DNA of 64,000 bases from Subtercola boreus (lineage in GTDB: Bacteria > Actinomycetota > Actinomycetes > Actinomycetales > Microbacteriaceae). Shown one piece after another: positions 55,245-63,282 of this stretch; the first letter of the stretch is position 1, and every line of letters begins with the position of its first letter. The stretch covers positions 248,001 to 312,000 of the forward strand of contig NZ_NBXA01000026.1 in NCBI RefSeq assembly GCF_003399625.1. The letters are read 5' to 3'. A model generated the notes under the pieces. It worked only from the letters and a program-made list of their open reading frames with translations. It was not told the origin of the DNA and did no database searches. The position numbers were made by a program, and so were the translations under genes.

Positions 55245-56432
55245 GTGACGAGCATCCTCGGCCGACTCGACCTGCGGCCCGTGCGGCCCCGGGACAAGAA
55301 CGAGCCTCATCGCGTCGCTTCGACGCTGGAACTGTTCTTCGACCTGGTGTTCGTGGTCGCCGTGTCACTCGCCGCCCAGACCCTCCACCATCTCGAGACC
55401 GAGCAGCACGTCGCGGTCGGGGTGGGCGCGTACCTGATGGTGTTCTTCGCCATCTGGTGGGCGTGGATGAACTTCACGTGGTTCGCCACAGCCTTCGACA
55501 ACGACGACTGGCTGTACCGGGTCACGACGATCGCGCAGATGGCAGGCGTGCTCGTGCTGGCAGCGGGCGTCGAGGCCGCCATGGTGCACAGCGACTTCAC
55601 GGCAGTGACGTGGGGCTACGTGATCATGCGGCTCGCGATGGTGAGCCAGTGGCTGCGGGCCGCCGCGAACTCGCCGGAGTATCGACAGACCGCCCTCCGC
55701 TACGCCGCCGGCATCACGCTCGTGCAGGCGGCCTGGCTGCTGAGACTGCTGCTGCCCGTGGAGACCGGGGTGATCAGCTTCGTCGTGCTGGCGGTCGCGG
55801 AGGTCTGCGTGCCCGTCTGGGCGGAACACCGGCAGGTCACCCCGTTCCACAATCACCACATCGCCGAGCGGTTCGGCCTCTTCACCCTGGTCGTGCTCGG
55901 TGAGGGGCTGCTCGGATCGGCCAACGCCATCATCGACTCCCTGAAGGACACCGAGCACATTGTTCCGCTGGTCGCCCTAGCGGGCTGCTCGCTGGTGATC
56001 GTCGCCGCGATGTGGTGGCTGTACTTCGCCACCCCCCTGCACAGCCGGTTCGGCACGCTCCGACAGTCCCTCACGCTGGGCTACGCGCACTACGTGATCT
56101 TCGCTGCCGCCGCCGCGATGTCGGCAGGCATCGAAGTGCTGGTCGACTTCTACGGCCAGGAGACCGAGCTGCCTGCGGCACAGTCGGCTGCCACGCTCAC
56201 CGTGCCGGTCGCCGTCTTCGTCCTGGCGGTGTGGCTGACCGCTGTGCGGCCCTCGGCCACCAGGGTGGCAAATGTGATCATCCCCCTCGCCGGGCTGGCG
56301 ATTGCGGCCAGCGCGCTGCTCCCTGCTGCGGAGATCTTCACGGCGGGGCTGCTCGTGGTCATCGTCGCTACGCTGGTGGTGACCGGCCATGACAGCAGCC
56401 ACCACTCTGCCGGGTCCATCACGAAGGAGTGA
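55245..56432 (+). CDS. LtrA-family (low-temperature requirement) membrane protein
   Basis: The 395-residue protein has about ten hydrophobic segments and the LtrA motifs STLELFFDLVFVVAVS near the N-terminus, WWAWMNFTWFATAFDNDD, and HHIAERFGLFTLVVLGEGLLG. Its function is not known; listerial mutants fail to grow in the cold. The GTG start follows a GGGAG site. Confidence 0.9.
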   Translation: MTSILGRLDLRPVRPRDKNEPHRVASTLELFFDLVFVVAVSLAAQTLHHLETEQHVAVGVGAYLMVFFAIWWAWMNFTWFATAFDNDDWLYRVTTIAQMAGVLVLAAGVEAAMVHSDFTAVTWGYVIMRLAMVSQWLRAAANSPEYRQTALRYAAGITLVQAAWLLRLLLPVETGVISFVVLAVAEVCVPVWAEHRQVTPFHNHHIAERFGLFTLVVLGEGLLGSANAIIDSLKDTEHIVPLVALAGCSLVIVAAMWWLYFATPLHSRFGTLRQSLTLGYAHYVIFAAAAAMSAGIEVLVDFYGQETELPAAQSAATLTVPVAVFVLAVWLTAVRPSATRVANVIIPLAGLAIAASALLPAAEIFTAGLLVVIVATLVVTGHDSSHHSAGSITKE

Positions 56433-56434
56433 GC

Positions 56435-57484
56435 ATGCGGCTCGGCATCACCATCGACTACGCCGAAGACTTCGCGGGCGCCGCCACAGAGGTGCGCGAC
56501 TTCGAGCGCGCGGGTGCCGACGTGATCGCCGTCTCCGAGGCCTATTCGTTCGACGCCGTCAGCCGCCTCGGCTACCTCGCCGCCGTCACGAGCACGGCGA
56601 CGCTGATGTCGTCGATCCTGCCGATCTACTCGCGCACGCCGGCCCTTCTCGCCATGACGGCCGCCGGCCTCGACTCCGTCTCCGGAGGGCGCTTCGAGCT
56701 CGGGCTCGGCAGCTCCGGCCCGCAGGTCATCGAAGGCTTCCACGGGGTGCCCTTCGAGCGGCCGCTCGGGCACCTTCGGGAGACGGTCGAGATCTGCCGT
56801 TCCGTCTGGCGCCGTGAGCCCCTCGAGCACTCGGGGCGCAACTACACAGTGCCGCTCGCCGAGGGGCAGGGCTCGGGGCTCGGAAAACCCCTGAAGCTGA
56901 TCAATCGGCCGGTTCGGGCATCCATTCCCGTCGCAATCGCAGCACTGGCCCCGCGCGCCGTGCAGCAGGCGGCGGAGATCGCCGACGGCTGGCTCCCGTT
57001 CCTCTACCACCCCGAACGTGCTGCCGATGCCTGGGGCGAGGCGCTGGCTGCGGGCGCGGCACTCCGCGACCCTGCCCTCGGCCCGCTCGACGTCATCGTG
57101 GGCCTGCCCCTCTACGTCGGCGACGACGGCGACCGGATGCTCGAGGCCTACCGCCAGCGCATGGCCCTCTACCTCGGCGGGATGGGCGCCCGCGGGGCCA
57201 ACTTCTACAATGATCTGGCCGTGCGCTACGGCTACGCCGACGATGCCGCGCGAGTGCAGGAACTGTACCTCGCGGGCGAGAAGGCGGCGGCAGCGGATGC
57301 CGTGCCCGAGGATCTGGTGCTCGCATCGTCCCTCATCGGCACCGAGTCGCGGGTGCGCGAGCGTCTCGCCGCTCTCGCCGCCTCGGGCGTGACGACCGTG
57401 GTGGCGCAGCCGCTCGCGCCCTCCGCCGCCGGCCGGCTCGCCTCGTTCGAGGCCGCGCGCGCCGCGCTCCCGCCGGCGCGCTGA
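56435..57484 (+). CDS. LLM-class F420-dependent oxidoreductase
   Basis: The 349-residue protein starts MRLGITIDYAED, followed by ADVIAVSEAYSFDAVSRLGYLAA, GRFELGLGSSGPQVIEGFHG and IPVAIAALAPRAVQQAAEIADGW. These fit the F420-dependent branch more than the FMNH2 branch of the luciferase-like family. I chose ATG 56435, preceded by AAGGAG, over a GTG at 56429. It is last in the plus-strand run from the acyl-CoA synthetase. Confidence 0.86.
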   Translation: MRLGITIDYAEDFAGAATEVRDFERAGADVIAVSEAYSFDAVSRLGYLAAVTSTATLMSSILPIYSRTPALLAMTAAGLDSVSGGRFELGLGSSGPQVIEGFHGVPFERPLGHLRETVEICRSVWRREPLEHSGRNYTVPLAEGQGSGLGKPLKLINRPVRASIPVAIAALAPRAVQQAAEIADGWLPFLYHPERAADAWGEALAAGAALRDPALGPLDVIVGLPLYVGDDGDRMLEAYRQRMALYLGGMGARGANFYNDLAVRYGYADDAARVQELYLAGEKAAAADAVPEDLVLASSLIGTESRVRERLAALAASGVTTVVAQPLAPSAAGRLASFEAARAALPPAR

Positions 57485-57530
57485 CGCCCGCCCTCCCGAC
57501 TGCGCGCTGACGCCCACCCTCTCTCTCGAG

Positions 57531-57598
57531 CGTAAAAGAGGATCAGCCCTATCGACGCGTGCGTCTGTGAGCCATCGCCGCTCCCATCCTCTTTTACG
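57531..57598. terminator. Palindrome between convergent genes, 13-bp arms
   Basis: Perfect arms CGTAAAAGAGGAT (57531-57543) pair with 57586-57598 across a 42-nt loop. It separates the LLM gene (+) from the NTase-like gene (-) and probably ends both. The rest of the gap 57485-57697 is G-rich low-complexity DNA without a gene. Confidence 0.6.
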
Positions 57599-57697
57599 GA
57601 GGGGGCGAGACAGCGGGGGCGGGCGGCGGGGGCGGGGGCGACGGGGGCGGGGGCGACGGGGGGCGGCACGGGCGGGCGGAGGAGCGGCGGGGGCGGG

Positions 57698-58645
57698 TCA
57701 GCGGTCGAAAGTCGCGAAAGCCTGGCCGAAGAGGGCGGCGAGCCGGGCATCCACCACAGCACGGTCGTCGTCGAGGTAGGCGTTGACGGCGGCACGGGCA
57801 TCCACCGCGGCCCGATCAATGGGACCCTGAGCCTCGATGCGCCGGCCGAGGGTCTCCGCCGCACGGACCTTCTGCACCTGCGACGGACTCGACAGGTCGG
57901 GCAGGTTCACCAGATCGTCGTGGGCGAGCTGCTCGAAGGCCCAGCAGAGATCCCAGAGCAGGTTGAACGACGGCTGCCGGAGGGCCTGCAGAACGACCGC
58001 GGTCTCGAGGTAGTACGACGACACGGGCACACGGTTGACGTGCTTCCAGACGAGCAGGAGCCGGATCAGCGACCGGAGGTGCGAGTCGTCGATCCGGTCG
58101 ATCAGCTGCTCGCGGGCGCCGGGCCGGTTGAGCACCCACCGCCTGGCGGCGTCGGGGACGACGACCACTGCGCTGCCGGCGTCGCCCGGCGCCTCGACCG
58201 CGGGGATGAGTCGCAACCGGACCGGGGGCGCGGCGGAATCGTCTTCGAACTCGCCCTCCGCCGGAGCCTCCGCGGGCGCGGGCGCGTCTACCAGCACCGA
58301 GTCGGATGTCGCGGTGACGACCAGGTCGGGCAGTGCATCCTGAACAGCCGAGCGGATGCTCGCGAGCGCTCGCCCGAGGGACTTCGGCCGCGCGCCGCCC
58401 AGCACGACGAACGCATCGAACCTGCTTGCACCCCGAACCGCGGTGCCGTGCCGGAACGACCCCGCATCGACGAGCCGCAGCACCGTGGGCGAGGCGCCGC
58501 TGCCGCCGGGTCCGCCAGATCTCCCGCCGCGCCCCACCAGCGCACCGGCAACCCGATCGCGCACCGCCGCATTCTCTCGCACATCGTCTGCCGTGACTCC
58601 GGCCGCGGCGGCGAACCGCTCGAGAACCTCTTCGATCCCGTCCAC
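57698..58645 (-). CDS. Degenerate nucleotidyltransferase-like (CD-NTase-type) protein
   Basis: The 315-residue protein has the OAS/CD-NTase layout: DAGSFRHGTAVRG (GS/GT signature, 62-68), a following strand SRFDAFVVLGG, a third-strand VRLRLIPAV, then the helical half with SLIRLLLVWKHVNRVPVSSYYLE. Active relatives have Asp-x-Asp on the first strand and Asp on the third. Here the first Asp is R75 and the third is Arg/Leu, so only D77 remains. It should bind but probably not polymerise nucleotides. The GTG start has GGAG upstream. No effector gene adjoins it. Confidence 0.6.
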   Translation of the reverse strand: MDGIEEVLERFAAAAGVTADDVRENAAVRDRVAGALVGRGGRSGGPGGSGASPTVLRLVDAGSFRHGTAVRGASRFDAFVVLGGARPKSLGRALASIRSAVQDALPDLVVTATSDSVLVDAPAPAEAPAEGEFEDDSAAPPVRLRLIPAVEAPGDAGSAVVVVPDAARRWVLNRPGAREQLIDRIDDSHLRSLIRLLLVWKHVNRVPVSSYYLETAVVLQALRQPSFNLLWDLCWAFEQLAHDDLVNLPDLSSPSQVQKVRAAETLGRRIEAQGPIDRAAVDARAAVNAYLDDDRAVVDARLAALFGQAFATFDR

Positions 58646-58720
58646 ACGTGCTCCAGACCTTGCCCGCCCCTGAGCCTACGAGACCAGGGCCGCGCCGTCA
58701 CCCCCGGTGTTCGCTGCCTG

Positions 58721-59125
58721 TCATTCCGGAACGTACTCCTGGCGGAACCCGGGGCCCACAGCGTCGGCGATGTGACCGAAGTCACGATCCGAGTTCAGGA
58801 CGATCGCGTCATTCCTCATGGCGTACGCAGCGATGAGGCAGTCGAAGGCGGCCGCGGCCCGCACGCGGCCGATCATCCAGAGCGCTTGCTGGATGACCAG
58901 TGCGTCACTCTCACTCGGATGATCGATGGCCGGGAAGAGGACTTCCATATGAGATCTCAGCAGCAGATAGTCAGCTCGATTTCGAGCAGAATGACAGTAT
59001 TCGAGCACTTGCGGCGGGCATGTCATGACGAGATGCTGAGTGGATACATCCCGCAGCCGCCTCGTGATGCGGGTACTCCGAGCGGCCTTCTGCCAGATGC
59101 TGTTGTCTACGAGATAGGTGCTCAC
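58721..59125 (-). CDS. vapC: VapC-type PIN-domain toxin
   Basis: This 134-residue RNase toxin has the PIN acids: D7 in YLVDNSIW, E42 in VLEYCHS, D95 in AAFDCLIAAYA and D113/D115 in NSDRDFG. The GTG start overlaps the vapB stop (GTGA), as usual for a toxin made after its antitoxin. The length is normal and all catalytic positions are kept, so it looks functional. Confidence 0.92.
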   Translation of the reverse strand: MSTYLVDNSIWQKAARSTRITRRLRDVSTQHLVMTCPPQVLEYCHSARNRADYLLLRSHMEVLFPAIDHPSESDALVIQQALWMIGRVRAAAAFDCLIAAYAMRNDAIVLNSDRDFGHIADAVGPGFRQEYVPE

Positions 59126-59346
59126 GCGACAGAAGCGTACGGCCCCTCCGGTTCGATCGTGGGAGCGTCGATCTGATCTGTGGAGAACTCGTACGCAATG
59201 ATCTGCTCGATGACCTCTGGCTGGCGCTGCATGGCGATCAGGGTCTTCAATGCTCGGTCGACGGTGTCCCTGTTGCTCGCAGCACCGATGAGGGTCCGAG
59301 CCGTCGAGAGCAGATCCGGGTCGATATCGATGGACGTCACGGTCAT
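59122..59346 (-). CDS. vapB: VapB-type antitoxin
   Basis: The 74-residue protein starts MTVTSIDIDPDLLSTARTLIG, the ribbon-helix-helix type of DNA-binding N-terminus, followed by a helix and a flexible tail that should wrap the toxin (EFSTDQIDAPTIEPEG). ATG 59346 has a GGGAGG site 5 bp away. It is first in the vapBC operon. Confidence 0.88.
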   Translation of the reverse strand: MTVTSIDIDPDLLSTARTLIGAASNRDTVDRALKTLIAMQRQPEVIEQIIAYEFSTDQIDAPTIEPEGPYASVA

Positions 59347-59374
59347 GATCGCCTCCCTTTTGCTTATACAACGC

Positions 59375-59403
59375 AATATATACACGAACCCAAGTCGCCA
59401 CAA
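59375..59403 (-). promoter_or_regulatory. vapBC promoter
   Basis: On the minus strand TTGTGG (59398-59403) and TATATT (59375-59380) are separated by 17 bp, a good sigma-70-type pair in a locally AT-rich stretch. It would start vapBC about 20 nt before its ribosome-binding site. Antitoxin autorepression probably acts here. Confidence 0.6.
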
Positions 59404-59424
59404 GAGGCTAGGATTCCAGCCAGA

Positions 59425-60147
59425 ATGCAGCCGATTCGGGCGAGGCGGCACCCGGTCGATAGGTTGGAGGGGTTCCCGACACGCCAACGAGAGGCCCCGA
59501 TCACGTTCTCCGCCGCACGCCCCCGCACCCTCGCCGCCACCACCCTCGGGCTGGCGGCCCTCCTGCTGATCTCCGGATGCTCGGGGGGCCTGTCTGCTCG
59601 GGAGGAGTCCCTCGGCGGGCCGTCACCGGCTCCCGCCACCGGCATGCCCGATCCGTCGGCGCTCACCCCGGCCGGCAGCGTGGTTCCCTCTGACACGTGG
59701 GCTGTCGTGCAGATCGCGGATGACTCGGGTGAGGGTGCGAAATCCACCCTCGCGTTGAAGGCCGGCCTGCTGCGCGTGGGCGACGCCGACGATCTCAAGG
59801 ATCTGAAGGTGATGAACGGCACCAGCAACACCGCCGTAGGCACTCCTTACTACATCAACTACGCCTGGGTAGTCCTCGAAGGTTCGGAGAACGCCAGCCC
59901 CGTGCAGTCGATCACGGCGGTCGACTCGGCCAGCGGGGAGACCGGCAACACCCTGCTCGTTCCGGCCGAGTACGAGAAGTGCTCCGACCCGGTGACCGGC
60001 CAGTTCGGCGGAACGAAGGTCGTGAATGTGGAGTGCTCGGTGGACGTGTTCCCGGGCGAGGTCATGCCAGATCGCCTGGTGTTCGACGGCGATCCCGCCG
60101 ACTACAAGGGCACCAGCGCGGTGCAGCTCGCCATCCCGAAGGCCTGA
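59425..60147 (+). CDS. Secreted lipoprotein of unknown function
   Basis: The 240-residue protein has a signal ending in a lipobox (LLLISGCSGG), a Ser/Pro/Ala-rich linker, then a mature domain with WAVVQIADDS, TPYYINYAWVVLEG and two cysteines (EKCSDP, VECSVD) likely forming a disulfide. ATG 59425 gives a long N-terminus before the signal; no better ATG/GTG is available and a later start is possible. No family recognised. Confidence 0.65.
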   Translation: MQPIRARRHPVDRLEGFPTRQREAPITFSAARPRTLAATTLGLAALLLISGCSGGLSAREESLGGPSPAPATGMPDPSALTPAGSVVPSDTWAVVQIADDSGEGAKSTLALKAGLLRVGDADDLKDLKVMNGTSNTAVGTPYYINYAWVVLEGSENASPVQSITAVDSASGETGNTLLVPAEYEKCSDPVTGQFGGTKVVNVECSVDVFPGEVMPDRLVFDGDPADYKGTSAVQLAIPKA

Positions 60148-60188
60148 CCGCGTACGCGGAGCGACCCTCGTGTGCGCAACGCGGAGTG

Positions 60189-62282
60189 CTACATCAGGGC
60201 CCCGATATAGGAGTACTTGACGAAGACCTCGGCCGCGATACCGGCCTCGTCGAGCACACCCTGCAGGGCGGTGAGCATGTACTTCGAATCCCAGCCCATG
60301 TAGAGGTAGTGCGACTCGTCGAGGGCATCCCAGTGGCCGTTCCATGCCTGGGCCTCGTAGATCGGACCACCGCGATCGGCGCTGAAGGCGATGACGCTCG
60401 GCCGGGCATCCGCCCACAGCCGCTTGAAGATGCGGTTGAAGAGGTATTTGACGTCGTAGACCTCCCAGTGCTCGCCGCGGTATTCGACGTACTCGAACTC
60501 CCGTTCCCAGCCACGCGGCCAACCCCGCCGCCGCTCGGCGTCGAGGATGGGCGTGAGGCCGTCGTCGTCGATCCCGACGGTGGCCGGCCGCGCCCAGACG
60601 TCGAGGAACACCTCCGTGAGCCGGGCGGTGCGCCGGGCGATGGCCGCCGTGCCCCACTCGCTCACCTCGGCGAGTTCCGTCGTGGTCGCGATGCCGCTGG
60701 ACTCGTAGAGCGCGCGCTTCGCCGGGAACGACCGGTCGACGGCCCGCTCGGCGAGGCTCTGTTCGAGGAGGGCGAGGTTGCCGAGCGTCTGAGCCAGAGC
60801 GCGGTGGCTGTTCTGCTCGTCGTCGGTGTAGTCGGCCCACTGTCTCACGCCGTCACCACTCCACGAGTCGGAGGGTGCGAGCGGGAAGATGTTCTCGACG
60901 TCGAGCCCGGCGAGCCCGTCGAGCCCGTTGAGCCCGGTCGGTCCTGCCCCCGCGACATCCGTCCCCCGTCCGGTGCGATCGGCGATGCGCCCCAGAACGT
61001 AGCCGGGGTGCGGAAGGTCGCTGAACTTCAATGCGACGCGAACGCGCGCGTCTGACGGGGTGATGCGCGCAATCGCCAGCCTGAGGGCGTCGGGGCCCAG
61101 CTCGCGTGCGCGGCAGAGCCTCGCGACGAGCCGATCCGTCGCCACTCCCACCACGGTTCGCCGCAGCACCAGCGACTGCAGGTGCTCGAGCCCGCCGATG
61201 AGCGTCTCGGCGGTGATGTCTCCCCGCGACCAGTCCCGGTACGCGCGGAGGGCGAGCGGATACATCCCCCTGCCGAACGTGTTCAGGAACGCGAGCTGGC
61301 GGGCGACCTCACCGTCGGGAGCCCGGGACGGCTCGAGAAGCACGCGGTAGTCGGCCGAGAGGTCCCGCCACTCTGCCGCCCGCGCGCGGAGAGTGGCGAC
61401 ATCGAGCCGCGGGAACTGCTGGCGGAAGGCGTCGTACACCCCGCGCCCACCGGTGACGGCGACCTCGCGACCGGTGATCATGACCAGGTAGTGGCGCCAG
61501 AAGCTCGCGATCGACTCGCCCGTGTTCTGTTCGATCGGCAGCCAGAACGAATCCTCGATCTCGTTCTGTTCGGCGTGCGAGAGCCCCATCAGCACATAGT
61601 TGTGGATGAGTTCGTGGTCACGGAGCGGCTCGCCCGTGGAGTTCAGACTCTCGAAGATCTGCTGGGCATTCGCGTCGGCACCCAGGGTGATCGCCACGTG
61701 TTCGAGTCTCCGGAGCCCCCGCCAGATGCGCGGAACCTCTTCGGCGAGAACCTGGCTGCGAAAGAAGGCGTAGTTGTCGTCGAATCGCGAATCGCGAAGC
61801 TGGTCGCCCGGCGCGCGACGGTCGAGCACGACGCTCTCGAACACGTCGGCCCAGGCACGGTGCGGTCGGAGCTTGGTGCGGTCGGGATCGGATGCCCGCA
61901 CGAGCACGGCCTCGAGTTCACGGGCCAGCCCCGACCCCTCTGGGCCCTGCTGCAGCACAGTGTGGTGAAGCGCCGCCACGAGCAGCATGAGCGTCGTGAT
62001 GCGCTGCTGCCCGTCGATCAGCACGAGCTCCTCCGGCGAAGCGGCCGCACCGGAGCCCGGGGCATCCTCGCCCGCGGCTGTCGAGAGGATCGATCCGATG
62101 AAGTGCCTGTGGCGATCATCCGAATCGGCCACCGCACGGATGTCGCCGAGCAACTGTTCGCAGCCGCCGATGTCCCACCGGTACTGGCGCTGGTAGACCG
62201 GAACGACGATCGACGTCTGGGGGGCGGAGAGCCACTCGACAGTGTTGACCGCCGTGGCTTCGACGTTGGTGGCGCTGGACAT
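60189..62282 (-). CDS. DUF262/DUF1524-type (GmrSD-like) protein with degenerate HNH motif
   Basis: The 697-residue protein starts with a DUF262 domain: VPVYQRQYRW and the nucleotide-hydrolysis motif LIDGQQRITTL (D90-R94). In the C-terminal part the DUF1524 landmarks appear, but the HxxP reads NIFP (N464-P467) after a GLNGLDGLAGLD repeat; TLGNLALL and FPAKRALYESS follow. The usual asparagine after GNL is missing. GmrSD cuts modified phage DNA; here the nuclease looks impaired, so it may be an ATP/GTP-driven sensor. ATG 62282 used. Confidence 0.82.
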   Translation of the reverse strand: MSSATNVEATAVNTVEWLSAPQTSIVVPVYQRQYRWDIGGCEQLLGDIRAVADSDDRHRHFIGSILSTAAGEDAPGSGAAASPEELVLIDGQQRITTLMLLVAALHHTVLQQGPEGSGLARELEAVLVRASDPDRTKLRPHRAWADVFESVVLDRRAPGDQLRDSRFDDNYAFFRSQVLAEEVPRIWRGLRRLEHVAITLGADANAQQIFESLNSTGEPLRDHELIHNYVLMGLSHAEQNEIEDSFWLPIEQNTGESIASFWRHYLVMITGREVAVTGGRGVYDAFRQQFPRLDVATLRARAAEWRDLSADYRVLLEPSRAPDGEVARQLAFLNTFGRGMYPLALRAYRDWSRGDITAETLIGGLEHLQSLVLRRTVVGVATDRLVARLCRARELGPDALRLAIARITPSDARVRVALKFSDLPHPGYVLGRIADRTGRGTDVAGAGPTGLNGLDGLAGLDVENIFPLAPSDSWSGDGVRQWADYTDDEQNSHRALAQTLGNLALLEQSLAERAVDRSFPAKRALYESSGIATTTELAEVSEWGTAAIARRTARLTEVFLDVWARPATVGIDDDGLTPILDAERRRGWPRGWEREFEYVEYRGEHWEVYDVKYLFNRIFKRLWADARPSVIAFSADRGGPIYEAQAWNGHWDALDESHYLYMGWDSKYMLTALQGVLDEAGIAAEVFVKYSYIGALM

Positions 62283-62347
62283 GGTTCCGATCGTACAGAC
62301 ACGTGCAGACACGTTGCGGCGGCCATGGCCCGCACAGGGGCCGGATG

Positions 62348-62366
62348 TTAGGCTGACCTAACCTGG
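62348..62366. promoter_or_regulatory. IdeR/DtxR-type iron box
   Basis: TTAGGCTGACCTAACCTGG matches the actinobacterial iron-box pattern with the core TTAGG-N5-CTAAC. It includes a TAGGCT -10-like element 64 bp before the next start. Bound Fe(II)-IdeR would block transcription. The divergent DUF262 gene starts 66 bp to the left and might also be affected. Confidence 0.7.
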
Positions 62367-62412
62367 ACCTGTTAAAACGTGCTGGTCCAAGACGAAAGGG
62401 CAAGATCTCACC

Positions 62413-63186
62413 ATGGGATACATCACATCTGCCGCTCTGGAAGAAACTGGCTACGTAGTGCTCGACCGCTACAACCAGCAACTCGACCCCACTGAGTGGC
62501 TCGACATCGAGTACAACGACTGGAAGTCGTCGGGCGACACCCGCTTCGCTCCCCTCGCCAGCGCCTTCGGGGCGATCGAGTGCAACGGCTTCTGGAACCA
62601 CAAGCCGCCGCGCACCGACAAGGACGGCGTCTGGATCGACTCCCAGATCGAGAAGGCACCCAACCTCACGCGTCGCGCGCAGGAGCCGGGTGCGAACGTC
62701 GGTCGCTGCCGCGTGATCGAGCTGCAGCCGAACGAGTACGCCGACACCCTCTACAACCTCCACCAGGACGACAACAACCGCCTGAACCCCGATGGCACCG
62801 GCTGGGTCGTCCGCGGCTTCTTCAACCTCACGGATGACGCCACCAGCTTCTTCGTGTTGCGGGAGAACCGCACCGACCCGCAGGGTGAGACACGCATCGC
62901 GCTGCCCGCCGGTGCGCAGCTGATCGTCGACACCCAGCGTCTCTGGCACGCCGCCACCCACCCCGGCCCCGACCCGCGCTACTGCCTCATCACGTCGTGG
63001 GAGTCGGGCCCCGAGCTCGACGCCTACATCGAGAAGTACAACGGTGTGAACCATGTCGAGAGCGTCGAGGTTCCGCAGGACGTGCTCGACGCAGGCCAGG
63101 CCGAGCAGGCCCGCCGTCTCGCCGCCCGTGCCGCCGCCCTCGCCGCCCGCGGCCAGCGCGAGCAGGCCGTGATGAGCGAGGCCTAA
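62413..63186 (+). CDS. Putative iron-regulated Fe(II)/2-oxoglutarate oxygenase
   Basis: The 257-residue protein is soluble. NLHQDDNN (H117, D119), DTQRLWHAATH (H179 or H183) and R189 give the H-x-D...H...R pattern of Fe/2OG dioxygenases, with FFNLTDDATSFFVL and ALPAGAQLIVD as strands between. Neither family nor substrate is certain. It lies directly behind an IdeR box, so it is expected in iron starvation. A helical Ala/Arg-rich tail follows. A siderophore link is possible but no siderophore gene is in view. Confidence 0.6.
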   Translation: MGYITSAALEETGYVVLDRYNQQLDPTEWLDIEYNDWKSSGDTRFAPLASAFGAIECNGFWNHKPPRTDKDGVWIDSQIEKAPNLTRRAQEPGANVGRCRVIELQPNEYADTLYNLHQDDNNRLNPDGTGWVVRGFFNLTDDATSFFVLRENRTDPQGETRIALPAGAQLIVDTQRLWHAATHPGPDPRYCLITSWESGPELDAYIEKYNGVNHVESVEVPQDVLDAGQAEQARRLAARAAALAARGQREQAVMSEA

Positions 63187-63202
63187 GCCTCACTCCCGCT
63201 GC

Positions 63203-63258
63203 CGACTTTCCCGTTTGCGCTCCGGAATGCCCGGATCACCGCGCAAACGGGAAAGTCG
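63203..63258. terminator. Palindrome, 18-bp arms, with inner hairpin
   Basis: Arms 63203-63220 and 63241-63258 pair perfectly over 18 bp; the loop holds a second TCCGG/CCGGA hairpin. Arms resemble the element at 47850-47905. It lies between convergent genes and can end both. Confidence 0.7.
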
Positions 63259-63282
63259 ACGGGTGTCACGCGCGCGAGCGAG

